From Microbacterium festucae (GTDB lineage: Bacteria > Actinomycetota > Actinomycetes > Actinomycetales > Microbacteriaceae), in NCBI RefSeq assembly GCF_025421715.1, contig NZ_JAOEFC010000004.1:1-64000 (forward strand): a stretch of 64,000 nt of DNA, given 5' to 3'. The notes below the pieces were generated by a model. The model was not told where the DNA came from. It made no database searches and was given only the letters and a program-made list of their open reading frames with translations. The translations under genes and the position numbers were made by a program. How positions within the stretch are numbered: the first letter of the stretch is position 1; the number at the start of each line of letters is the position of its first letter. Of this stretch, positions 20,273-28,175 are shown piece after piece.

Positions 20273-21991
20273 TCACAGCAGCACGTCGGCGAGGAGGTCG
20301 CCGCCGAGGCGTCGCAGGTTGTCGCTGTAGTCCACGGGCACGTCGATGATCGACGGGCCGGGCTCGGCCATCGCTGCCAGGATCGTGGGGACGAGGTCGT
20401 CGATGCGGGTCACCCGGTGGCCGTGCGCCCCGAACGACTCGGCGAAGCCGACCACGTCGTAGTCGCCCAGCTCGACGGCGGCGGTGCGGCCGTACTTGTC
20501 CTGCTGCTGGAAGGCGACCATGTCGTACGAGCCGTCGTTGAAGATGAGATGGGTCATGTTCGCGCCCAGGCGCACGGCCGTCTCGAGCTCGGCCGCCGAG
20601 AACAGGAACCCCCCGTCGCCCGACACCGAGAACACGGGGGAGCCCGGGCGGGCGAGGGTCGCGGCGATCGCCCACGGCAGGGCGACGCCCAGGGTCTGCT
20701 GCCCGTTGGAGAACAGCAGCGTGCGCGGCTGGTAGGTGCGGAAGTACCGCGCCATGTAGAGGTAGTGCGAGCCGACGTCGCAGAGCACCGTGGTGTCGTC
20801 GGAGAGGGCCGAGCGGATGCCGGCGACCAGGGCGACCGGGTCGAGTCCGCGGGCGTCGTCGTGGTCGGGGTCGCCGGCCTCGGTGCCCGCCAGGCGCCGG
20901 CGCTCACGGGCGACGATCGCCGCCGCGTCCTCGCGCAGGCGCAGCCCGTCGAGCAGGGCGGCGAGCCCGCCGAGGGTGTCGGCGACATCGCCCACCAGCT
21001 CCAGCGCGGGCCGGTAGTGGTTGTCGACGTCGGATGCCAGCTCGTCCAGGTGCACGATGGTGCGCTCGCCCGTCGCGTTCCAGCGGGCCGGCTCGTACTC
21101 GACGAAGTCGTAGCCCACCGTCAGCACGAGGTCGGCGCGGTCCAGCAGCACGTCGCCGGGCTGGTTGCGCGCGAAGCCGACACGGCCGAGGTAGTGGTCC
21201 TCGAGGTCGCGGGAGATGATGCCGGCGGCCTGGAAGGTCTCCACCACCGGCAGGTCGGTGTGCCCGAGCAGCGTGTGCAGGGCCCGCACGACGCGGTCGG
21301 CGCCGCTGCGGGCGCCGGCCAGCACCACCGGGAAGCGGGCGGCGCGGATGAGCTCGGCCGCCTGCAGCAGCGACTCGGGGTGGGCGGCGCCCAGGCGCGG
21401 GGTGGCGGGGGCCACGGGGAAGCCGATGCTCGTCGGCTCGATCGACACGTCGTAGGGGAGCACCACCGCTGCGGCGCCGCGCGGTTCGCGCAGCGCGGTG
21501 CGGAAGGCATCCGTCACCGCCTCGGCGACGTTGTCGGCCACGGTGACCTCGACGGCCGACTTGGTGACCGCCGACAGCAGCCCCACGGCGTCCATCGACT
21601 GGTGCGTGCGCTTGAGGTGCTCGGCGCGCGAGACGGCGCCGCAGATGGCGACCATCGGGTCGCCCTCGGTGGTGGCGGTGACCAGCCCGGTGACGAGGTT
21701 GGTCGTGCCGGGGCCGCTGGTGACCAGCGCCACCCCCGGGATGCCGGTGAGCCGGCCGATCGCGGCCGCCATGAATGCGGCGCTCTGCTCGTTGCGGCAG
21801 GTGACCAGCTGCGGGGCGGTGACATCGCCCGCGACGGCGGCCAGCGCATCGAAGACGGGATCGATCTTGGCGCCGGGGACGCCGAAGACCCAGCGCACGC
21901 CCTGCGCGCGCAGCGCGGCGACGATGTGGTCGGCCGAGCGCAGCGGTGCGGGGTGGGCGAGGGCGGGGGCGTCGGGGGAGAGCAGGGTCAT
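20273..21991 (-). CDS. alsS: Catabolic acetolactate synthase
   Basis: The 572-residue TPP enzyme joins two pyruvates into acetolactate. The catalytic Glu lies in CRNEQSAAFMA, and the TPP/Mg motif GDGG...N lies near residues 455-482. The MVAFQQQDKYGR and YDVVGFAESFGA segments after it resemble catabolic AlsS rather than biosynthetic IlvB, and no ilvN regulatory subunit follows; alsD does. ATG at 21991 has AAGGAA upstream; in-frame ATGs at 22022, 22072 and 22075 lack a ribosome site or overlap the candidate operator. It is divergent from a LysR gene. Confidence 0.93.
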   Translation of the reverse strand: MTLLSPDAPALAHPAPLRSADHIVAALRAQGVRWVFGVPGAKIDPVFDALAAVAGDVTAPQLVTCRNEQSAAFMAAAIGRLTGIPGVALVTSGPGTTNLVTGLVTATTEGDPMVAICGAVSRAEHLKRTHQSMDAVGLLSAVTKSAVEVTVADNVAEAVTDAFRTALREPRGAAAVVLPYDVSIEPTSIGFPVAPATPRLGAAHPESLLQAAELIRAARFPVVLAGARSGADRVVRALHTLLGHTDLPVVETFQAAGIISRDLEDHYLGRVGFARNQPGDVLLDRADLVLTVGYDFVEYEPARWNATGERTIVHLDELASDVDNHYRPALELVGDVADTLGGLAALLDGLRLREDAAAIVARERRRLAGTEAGDPDHDDARGLDPVALVAGIRSALSDDTTVLCDVGSHYLYMARYFRTYQPRTLLFSNGQQTLGVALPWAIAATLARPGSPVFSVSGDGGFLFSAAELETAVRLGANMTHLIFNDGSYDMVAFQQQDKYGRTAAVELGDYDVVGFAESFGAHGHRVTRIDDLVPTILAAMAEPGPSIIDVPVDYSDNLRRLGGDLLADVLL

Positions 21992-22060
21992 CGGGGTTCC
22001 TTCGTGGGGTGGTTCTTCCATCGTCGCCGCGGGGCGGGGCGCGAGGAAGACGGCGTTGGC

Positions 22061-22092
22061 GATGGCATCCATCACCGGATCAGATGGATGAT
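22061..22092. promoter_or_regulatory. Candidate LysR operator between alsS and its regulator
   Basis: CATCCATC (22066-22073) and GATGGATG (22083-22090) form a perfect 8-bp inverted repeat with a nine-base spacer. A second short palindrome, GATGG-CAT-CCATC (22061-22073), overlaps its left half. Dyads like this between divergent LysR and target genes usually bind the regulator. No clear -35/-10 pair was found. Confidence 0.55.
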
Positions 22093-22098
22093 GGAGGA

Positions 22099-22992
22099 AT
22101 GGATATCCGTCACCTCTCGGTCTTCGCCGCCGTCGCGCAGGAGCTGAGCTTCACCCGAGCCGCCGAGCGCCTCATGCTGGCGCAGTCGGCCGTGTCGACG
22201 ACGGTGCGCGAGCTGGAGGGCGAGCTCGGTGTGGTGCTGTTCGACCGCTCGCACCGGCAGATCCGGCTGACCGGGGCCGGCGAGGCGCTCGTGCCGCGCG
22301 CGGCCGAGATCATCGACCGGCTGCGCGAGGTGCGCGAGGTGGTCTCCCCGCCCGACCAGCCGCTGCGCGGCACCGTGACGATGGGCCTCATGACCGCCGT
22401 CAGCCTCATCGACGTGCCCGCACTCCTCGGCCGGTTCCACCGCGCCAACCCCGGGGTGACGGTGCGGCTGCGCGCCGCGCGGCTGGGCACCGCCGGGCTC
22501 ATCACCCAGCTCGAGCACGGCGAGATCGACGTCGCGCTGCTGTCGATCGTCGACGAGATGCCGGCGTCGCTGTCGGGCGAGGTCATCGCCGCGTCGCCGT
22601 TCGTGCTCGTCGTACCCGACGACCATGCGCTCGCCGGACGCGAGCGGGTGGCGCTGTCGGAGCTGGCGGGCGAGCGGTTCGTCGACGTGCCGCGCGGGTA
22701 CGGCTCGCGGAGCATCATCGACGACGCGTTCGCCCGCGTGGGCCTCGAGCGCCGCGTGCTCATCGAGGTCGCCGAGATCGGCACCGCCGCCGCCTACGTG
22801 CCCCACTGCCTCGGCATCGCCCTCGTGCCGCGCTTCGCCGCCCGCGCCGCCGCGGGGGTGCGCGTGGTCGAGCTCGTCGACGAGGTCACCCCGTTCCGGG
22901 TGTCGTTCGCCTACGCGCGCCGCCGCTCGCCCCTGCCGGCCACCGCCGCGCTCATCGAGCTCATGCGCCGCGAGGCCGCCCCCGCCGCGTGA
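22099..22992 (+). CDS. LysR-family regulator, probable acetoin operon activator
   Basis: The 297-residue protein has the LysR winged helix-turn-helix (MDIRHLSVFAAVAQELSFTR, then AAERLMLAQSAVSTTVREL) and a substrate-binding domain from residue about 90. It is divergent from alsSD, as AlsR is in Bacillus, so it is a likely regulator of that operon; AlsR-type proteins respond to acetate or low pH (family knowledge). ATG at 22099 matches the conserved family N-terminus, yet GGAGGA touches the ATG directly. Either the message is leaderless or ATG at 22084 is used. Confidence 0.88.
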   Translation: MDIRHLSVFAAVAQELSFTRAAERLMLAQSAVSTTVRELEGELGVVLFDRSHRQIRLTGAGEALVPRAAEIIDRLREVREVVSPPDQPLRGTVTMGLMTAVSLIDVPALLGRFHRANPGVTVRLRAARLGTAGLITQLEHGEIDVALLSIVDEMPASLSGEVIAASPFVLVVPDDHALAGRERVALSELAGERFVDVPRGYGSRSIIDDAFARVGLERRVLIEVAEIGTAAAYVPHCLGIALVPRFAARAAAGVRVVELVDEVTPFRVSFAYARRRSPLPATAALIELMRREAAPAA

Positions 22993-23021
22993 GCGGTGCC
23001 GGGCGGGGCGGCGGGGCGGGG

Positions 23022-23371
23022 CGCCGGGTGGGGCGGATGCCGAGTGTCCAAGACACGCGGCATCCGCGCGGCGGCAGCGGCGTGTCTTGGACACTCGGCG
23101 GAGGGTGCGGGTCGCCACCCGGGTGCGGGTCGCTACCGGGCGCAGGTCGCAACCGGGTGCGGGCGCGACCGCGCCGGCGCGACGGGCGCGGCGGGACGCC
23201 GGGTAGGGCGGATGCCGAGTGTCCGAGACACGCGGCATCTGCGCGGCGGCAGCGGCGTGTCTTGGACACTCGGCGGAGAGCGCGGGTCGCCACCCGGGTG
23301 CGGGTCGCTACCGGGCGCAGGTCGTAACCGGGTGCGGGCGCGACCGCGCCGGCGCAACGGGGTGCGGGCGC
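23022..23371. repeat. Two tandem 175-bp palindromic repeats
   Basis: The region between the LysR gene and nrdG (22993-23391) holds no gene. It has two near-identical 175-bp units, 23022-23196 and 23197-23371. Each contains a long inverted repeat. In unit 1, 19 bases at 23040-23058 pair perfectly with 23080-23098 around a 21-base loop. In unit 2, 23215-23233 pair with 23255-23273 with one mismatch. Each arm itself contains GTGTCNNNGACAC, so four copies of that small dyad occur. The remainder of each unit is GGTGCGGGTCGC-type low-complexity sequence. Confidence 0.88.
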
Positions 23372-23391
23372 GACGGGCGGCGCGACCGTGC

Positions 23392-24117
23392 TCAGCGGAT
23401 GCTGAAGCTGGCGAACAGCTCGGCGGGCAGGTCGTCCAGGCGGAGCGCCGAGCCGTCGGCATCCACGCGGGGAAGCGGCGAACGCGTGCCGGTGTCGCGG
23501 AAGCGCTGCACCGCCCAGCTCTCCACCCCGGCCTCGGCCAGACGGCATCCGAGCTCGCGCAGACCCGCGTCGTCGATCGCCGCCGGGTGCACGGTCGTGC
23601 GCACCTCGTAGTCGAGCGGACGCTTCGTGCCCGCCCGCAGCAGGCTGTGCGCGAGCACGAGCTCCAACGACCGCCACGCGTTGTCGCCGCTGCGGGCGCG
23701 TCCGGTGACGCCGGTGTACTCCTGGCGGGTCGCCTTGATGTCCAGCCCCACCCAGTCGACGAACGGCAGCGCCTTGGCGAGCAGGCTCGGGTAGGGGCCG
23801 GCCGTGTGCAGGCCGACCTCGAACCCGAGCGCGCGCGCCATCTTCATCGCGGGGATGAGGCCGCGCTGCATCGTCGGCTCGCCGCCGGAGAACACGACGG
23901 CATCCAGCAGTCCGATCCGGTCGCACAGCAGGTCGGTGACGTCGGCCCAGCTGAGCACGCCCGCGGCACGCGGATCGATGAGCGCGGGGTTGTGGCAGTA
24001 GAAGCAGTCCCACGGGCAGCCCTGCAGGAACACCGTGGCCGCCATCATGCCCGGCCAGTCGACCGTCGAGAACGCCGTCACCCCGGCGATCCTCAGCTCA
24101 CGAGGCTCGTGCTCCAC
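23392..24117 (-). CDS. nrdG: Anaerobic ribonucleotide reductase activating protein
   Basis: The 241-residue radical SAM enzyme has the [4Fe-4S] motif CPWDCFYC near residue 34 and the SAM-binding FSGGEPTMQ near residue 75. It makes the glycyl radical on NrdD. The gene starts within the last 20 bases of nrdD on the same strand, so the two are translationally coupled. An activase for pyruvate formate-lyase is less likely because the neighbour is clearly NrdD. Confidence 0.94.
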   Translation of the reverse strand: MEHEPRELRIAGVTAFSTVDWPGMMAATVFLQGCPWDCFYCHNPALIDPRAAGVLSWADVTDLLCDRIGLLDAVVFSGGEPTMQRGLIPAMKMARALGFEVGLHTAGPYPSLLAKALPFVDWVGLDIKATRQEYTGVTGRARSGDNAWRSLELVLAHSLLRAGTKRPLDYEVRTTVHPAAIDDAGLRELGCRLAEAGVESWAVQRFRDTGTRSPLPRVDADGSALRLDDLPAELFASFSIR

Positions 24118-25903
24118 TTTCCACCTCCGTCGGTGCGAGGAAGTACTGACGTTCCTCAGCCTCGCCCTTCTTGCCGATGTTGAACGAGGCCACGGGCCGG
24201 AAGTAACCCATCACGCGGGTCCACACCTCGCACGCCGCCTCGCACGTGGGGCAGAGGTCGTGGTGGCCCGACACGTACCCGTGCTGCGGGCAGATCGAGA
24301 AGGTCGGGGTGACCGTGATGTAGGGCAGCCGGTAGCGCTCCAGCGAGCGTCGCACCAGTTCGCGGCAGGCGCGCGAGCTGGTCATCGCCTCGCCGAGGTA
24401 CAGGTGCAGCACGGTGCCGCCGGTGTACTTCTGCTGCAGCGGCTCCTGCAGCTCCATCGCCAGGAACGGGTCGGCGGTGTAGCCCACGGGCAGCTGCGAC
24501 GAGTTCGTGTAGTACGGGTTCTGCGACGTGCCGGCGTGCAGGATGCCTTCGAAGCGGGCGATGTCCTCCTTGGCGAACCGGTAGGTCGTGCCCTCGGCGG
24601 GCGTCGCCTCCAGGTTGTACATGCGGCCCGTCTCCTCTTGGAACTGCACGATGCGCTCGCGCACCCGGTCGAGCAGGCGCACCGCGGCGGCGGCGCCCTC
24701 CTCATCGGTGATGTCGAGGGTGTCGCGGGAGAGGTTGCGCACGTACTCGTTGATGCCGTTGACGCCGATGGTGGAGAAGTGGTTGTCCATCGTGCCGAGG
24801 TAGCGCTGCGTGTAGGGGAACAGGCCCGCGAACAGGTGCTTGGTGATGACCTCGCGCTTGGCCTCGAGCGAGTCCTTCGCGATGAGCAGCAGCTCGTCGA
24901 GGTGCTCGAGGGCCGCCAGCTCGTCGCCGGAGTGCACGAAGCCCAGCCGCGCGCAGTTGATGGTGACGACGCCGATCGAACCCGTTTGCTCCGCCGAGCC
25001 GAACAGCCCGTTGCCGCGCTTGAGCAGCTCGGTGAGGTCGAGCTGCAGGCGGCAGCACATCGAGCGGATCATGTGCGGGTCGAGGTCGGAGTTCACGAAG
25101 TTCTGGAAGTACGGCAGCCCGTACTTCGCGGTCATCGCGAACAGCTCCTCGACGTTCTCGCCCTCCCAGTCGAAGTCCTTGGTGATGTTGTAGGTGGGGA
25201 TCGGGAAGGTGAACGCGCGGCCGTCGGCATCCCCGGCGGTCATCACCTCGATGAACGCGCGGTTGATGATCGCCATCTCGGGAGCGAGGTCGCCGTAGGT
25301 GAACGGCTGCACCTCGTAGGCGACGAGCGGATGCTGGTCGGCGAGGTCGTCGGGGCACACCCAATCGAAGGTGAGGTTGGTGAAGGGGGTCTGGGTGCCC
25401 CAGCGGCTGGGCACGTTGAGGTTGAAGATGAACTCCTGCATCGCCTGCAGCACCTGGTCGTAGCTCAGCCCGTCGCGGCGCACGTAGGGGGCGAGGTAGG
25501 TGTCGAACGAGCTGAACGCCTGCGCGCCGGCCCACTCGTTCTGCAGGGTCCCGAGGAAGTTCACGAGCTGGCCGAGGGCGCTGGAGAAGTGCTTCGGGGG
25601 AGTGGAGGAGATCTTGCCGGGCACGCCGTTGAAGCCCTGTTCGAGCACCATCCGCAGCGACCAGCCGGCGCAGTAGCCGGCGAACACGTCGAGGTCGTGG
25701 ATGTGCAGGTCGCCCTCGCGGTGGGCCTTGCCGGCCTCGGGGGCGTAGACCTCGTCGAGCCAGTAGTTGGCGATGAGCTTGCCGGCCGCGTTGAGGATCA
25801 TCCCTCCCAGCGAGTAGCCCTGGTTGGCGTTGGCGTTGACGCGCCAGTCGGCGCGGGCAAGGTATTCGTCGATCGTTTCGGCGACGCTGACACTACGGCT
25901 CAT
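24098..25903 (-). CDS. nrdD: Anaerobic (class III) ribonucleoside-triphosphate reductase
   Basis: The 601-residue enzyme makes dNTPs without oxygen. It includes the N-terminal NQGYSLGGMILNAAGK region and HREGDLHIHDLD, paired Cys for the C-terminal Zn site (CPQHG and CPTCEAAC), and the glycyl-radical motif RVMGYF near residue 577. ATG at 25903 has AGAGGA upstream. The promoter side carries two NrdR-box-like sites. Together with nrdG it indicates growth under anoxic or microaerobic conditions. Confidence 0.95.
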   Translation of the reverse strand: MSRSVSVAETIDEYLARADWRVNANANQGYSLGGMILNAAGKLIANYWLDEVYAPEAGKAHREGDLHIHDLDVFAGYCAGWSLRMVLEQGFNGVPGKISSTPPKHFSSALGQLVNFLGTLQNEWAGAQAFSSFDTYLAPYVRRDGLSYDQVLQAMQEFIFNLNVPSRWGTQTPFTNLTFDWVCPDDLADQHPLVAYEVQPFTYGDLAPEMAIINRAFIEVMTAGDADGRAFTFPIPTYNITKDFDWEGENVEELFAMTAKYGLPYFQNFVNSDLDPHMIRSMCCRLQLDLTELLKRGNGLFGSAEQTGSIGVVTINCARLGFVHSGDELAALEHLDELLLIAKDSLEAKREVITKHLFAGLFPYTQRYLGTMDNHFSTIGVNGINEYVRNLSRDTLDITDEEGAAAAVRLLDRVRERIVQFQEETGRMYNLEATPAEGTTYRFAKEDIARFEGILHAGTSQNPYYTNSSQLPVGYTADPFLAMELQEPLQQKYTGGTVLHLYLGEAMTSSRACRELVRRSLERYRLPYITVTPTFSICPQHGYVSGHHDLCPTCEAACEVWTRVMGYFRPVASFNIGKKGEAEERQYFLAPTEVESGARAS

Positions 25904-25961
25904 GAGGAGTCCTCTCGCTCTGTGCGGGGTAGCAGGCGGCCGGATGCCGCCAGGTGGATCA

Positions 25962-26008
25962 CCACAATATGTGGGGCTCCGGCGCGTTGCGAAGCCCATA
26001 TATGGCGT
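25962..26008 (-). promoter_or_regulatory. Tandem NrdR boxes upstream of nrdDG
   Basis: CCACAATATGTGGGGC (25962-25977) and AGCCCATATATGGCGT (25993-26008) each match 8 of 10 core positions of the known NrdR consensus CWATATATWG, with the essential C and G kept. They are exactly 31 bp apart, about three helical turns, the spacing typical of NrdR box pairs. They lie about 60-105 bases upstream of the nrdD start, fitting repression by ATP-bound NrdR. Confidence 0.82.
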
Positions 26009-26024
26009 GTCGCGAAAGTGGTCA

Positions 26025-26465
26025 GGCCACTTGTGGGGTTTGTGGGTGGGGAGGGGCCGCGGTTCGTGCGACGTACGGGGTGGCCGCGTCCCGCGAGCGG
26101 CGGGTGTTGCTGCGTGGGTGCGCTGTTCGTGTGACGTGGCCCAGGGGCGCGTCCCGCAGACGGTGGGTGTGGCAGCCGGGGCTCGCAGTTCGCGGGACGC
26201 GGTGGGTGGTTATGTCCCGCGGAGTGCGGGTGCGGCGGCCCAGACCCTTCGTTTGTGGGACGTGGTGGGTGGCTATGTCCCGCGGAGTGCGGGTGCGGCG
26301 GGGCGGGGTCGCCGTTCGAGGGACGTGCCTTGTCGGCGCGTCCCACGGATGCGGGGTGCGGCTGCGCCGACTCGCCGATGGTGGGACATGTGTTCTCCGC
26401 GTGTCTCGCAAATCGCGGATGCCGTCGCCTCACCCTGCCGTTTGCGGAAGCGACCCCGGGCGAGG
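26025..26465. repeat. Degenerate array with exact 63-bp period
   Basis: This lies in a 665-base gene-free stretch upstream of nrdD. About seven units follow each other with no length change. GTCCC or its variant recurs at 26088, 26151, 26214, 26277, 26340 and 26403, all 63 apart; a weaker unit precedes and the last is decayed. Each central unit has a GGGAC arm about 20 bases before GTCCC, so it can form a hairpin or bind a dimer. Reading frames stay open through it, but GC at third positions is far below that of real genes here, so it is probably noncoding. The rest (26466-26568) holds only the promoter side of the next gene. Confidence 0.8.
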
Positions 26466-26568
26466 GCCGCGACCCGTGGGGCGTGCCCGCCAGCCCACCC
26501 ACGGCGGTGGGGGCGTCACCGGACGACACGGCGGCGCCCCGCGGGCGCGCGTGTGACAGGCTGGGGGC

Positions 26569-27465
26569 GTGACGATCGAGCCGCCCGCACCCGGCGAGCC
26601 GCGTCGCCCTCACGGGCCACGCGACCCCGGTGACGCGTGGGTGGTCGCCGATGACGGCACGCGCTACTGGGGCCGTTTCGGCGCCGCGGGACTGCTCGCG
26701 CTCGATCCGGACACGGGGGTGCTGCTGCAGCATCGGGTCTCGTGGTCCCATCACGGTGACACGTGGGCGCTCCCGGGCGGCGCGCGTCATGAAGGCGAGT
26801 CGGCGTGCGACGGCGCGCTGCGCGAATCGGCGGAGGAGGCCGGCGTCCCGCGGGATGCCGTGCGGCCGCGGTTCATCAGTGTGCACGACGCCGAGGTCTG
26901 GACCTACGCGACCGTGGTCGCCGATGTCGTGCGCCCGTTCGAGCCCGTCATCAGCGATCCCGAGAGCCGGGAGCTCGCGTGGGTCCCCGCCGATGACGTC
27001 GATACCTTCCCGCTCCATCCCGGATTCGCCGCCTCGTGGCCGCGGTTGCGCGGACTCCTGGGCACCCGCCCTGCGCTCCTGATCGACGCTGCCAACGTCG
27101 TCGGCTCGGTGCCCGACGGGTGGTGGAAAGACCGCGCCGGAGCGGCGGAACGGCTGCTGGGCCGTCTCGCGGCGCTCGCAGAGCATGGCATCCCGGCATC
27201 CGCTCTCGACCTGCCCGAGCACACCTGGTTCCCTGAGATCCACATCGTGCTGGAGGGTCAGGCCCGATCGGCGCCCGACGTCGACGGCCTCGAGATCGTG
27301 CGCGCAGAGGGTCAGGGTGACGACACGATCGTTGCCGAAGCCGCCCGACTGCAATCAGCGGGCCGCACCGTCCGCGTCATCACGAGCGACCGCGGCCTCG
27401 CCGACAGGGTGCGCGACCTCGGCGGCGTCGTGAGCCCGGTGTCGTGGCTGAACGACCGGTGGTAA
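26569..27465 (+). CDS. Nudix hydrolase fused to a NYN/PIN-like domain
   Basis: The 298-residue protein has a canonical Nudix box, GARHEGESACDGALRESAEEAGV split around residues 72-94, so the N-terminal half hydrolyses a nucleoside diphosphate derivative. From residue about 163, ALLIDAANVVGS, DDTIVAEA and VITSDRGLADRV resemble the acidic motifs of NYN/PIN-type nucleases (first Asp with Asn, central Asp pair, SDRGL). Such a pairing would join nucleotide clean-up with RNA cutting; the nuclease call is inference from motifs. GTG at 26569 lies six bases after a -10-like hexamer. Confidence 0.82.
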   Translation: MTIEPPAPGEPRRPHGPRDPGDAWVVADDGTRYWGRFGAAGLLALDPDTGVLLQHRVSWSHHGDTWALPGGARHEGESACDGALRESAEEAGVPRDAVRPRFISVHDAEVWTYATVVADVVRPFEPVISDPESRELAWVPADDVDTFPLHPGFAASWPRLRGLLGTRPALLIDAANVVGSVPDGWWKDRAGAAERLLGRLAALAEHGIPASALDLPEHTWFPEIHIVLEGQARSAPDVDGLEIVRAEGQGDDTIVAEAARLQSAGRTVRVITSDRGLADRVRDLGGVVSPVSWLNDRW

Positions 27466-27887
27466 CCGCCGCACCGCCACGCCTCGGCACTGCGCGGCGG
27501 CGACTGATCGCGGCCGGGCTGCTGGTCGTGACGATCGCCGCGGGGCTCGGGATCACACGGTTGCCGGACAGCGCGGCATCCGACATCGCCGGCGATGCGC
27601 TGTACACGGTCGCGGCGTACCTGTTCGTCGTCGTGCTGGCTCCGCGCTGGTCGCCGGTCGTCGTCGGAGCGGTCGCCGGCGGATGGTCCGTTGCCGTGGA
27701 ACTCCTCCAGCTCACGGGGCTCCCGCAGCAGTGGGGTGCAGCATTCGCGCCCGCCAGACTCGTGTTCGGCACTGTCTTCGACGCTCGCGACCTCGGCATC
27801 TACCTCACCGCCGCGGCTTTTTGCGCCCTTGTCGACGCGGGCCTTCGGCGGCTCCGCTCGCAAAACTCCTCCATTCCGACGCGCTGA
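27444..27887 (+). CDS. DUF2809-like small membrane protein
   Basis: The 147-residue protein has about four hydrophobic segments (residues about 18-38, 50-65, 68-92 and 115-138) and the segment VAVELLQLTGLP, as in DUF2809/VanZ-like membrane proteins of unknown role. GTG at 27444 overlaps the end of the Nudix gene; GTG at 27459 is an alternative start. The last eight codons (NSSIPTR and stop) are supplied by the left arm of a palindromic repeat, so the C-terminus may have been altered by insertion of that element. Confidence 0.78.
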   Translation: MAERPVVTAAPPRLGTARRRLIAAGLLVVTIAAGLGITRLPDSAASDIAGDALYTVAAYLFVVVLAPRWSPVVVGAVAGGWSVAVELLQLTGLPQQWGAAFAPARLVFGTVFDARDLGIYLTAAAFCALVDAGLRRLRSQNSSIPTR

Positions 27888-27940
27888 CGCCTCCGAAAGC
27901 GCACTGCGGAACCGATCGCGCCCGAACTGGAGGAGTTCGG
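27862..27940. repeat. Palindromic element, copy A
   Basis: AAACTCCTCCATTCC on the left (27863-27877) is mirrored by CTGGAGGAGTT on the right (27928-27938). Copy A is less perfect than copy B and overlaps the 3' end of the DUF2809-like gene. The stretch 27888-28175 between genes contains only this element, copy B and GC-rich low-complexity sequence. Confidence 0.7.
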
Positions 27941-28070
27941 CTGCCCGCTCCCGCACCCCGGCCGGCCGGCCGCGCCGCCCCCCCCGCCGAGTCGCGCCGA
28001 CCGCACCCGCAGCACCCGGGGCAGCACCCGCGGCGCGCCCATCGACTCCGCACGCGCCGGCGGTCGCACG

Positions 28071-28150
28071 CGAAACTCCTCCATTCCAGGCCGCTGCGGA
28101 CGCCGAAAGCCCGCCACGGCGTCGTTCACGCGCGGAATGGAGGAGTTTCG
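28071..28150. repeat. Palindromic element, copy B
   Basis: A perfect 17-bp inverted repeat joins CGAAACTCCTCCATTCC (28071-28087) and its complement (28134-28150) over a 46-base spacer. The spacer shares GACGCC-(T)CCGAAAGC with copy A. The two copies lie about 210 bp apart in the same orientation, as in REP- or MITE-like intergenic elements. It may also act as a transcription barrier between convergent genes. Confidence 0.78.
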
Positions 28151-28175
28151 GTGCGGGCCGGGTGCAGCAGGTCGG

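Noticed and set aside
26022..26411. Minus-strand protein of 21-residue repeats
   Set aside because: Third-position GC is far lower than in neighbouring genes and no ribosome site precedes it; open frames are expected in this GC-rich repeat.
26025..26465. CRISPR array
   Set aside because: Units diverge along their whole length with no constant repeat and variable spacer split, and no cas genes are nearby.
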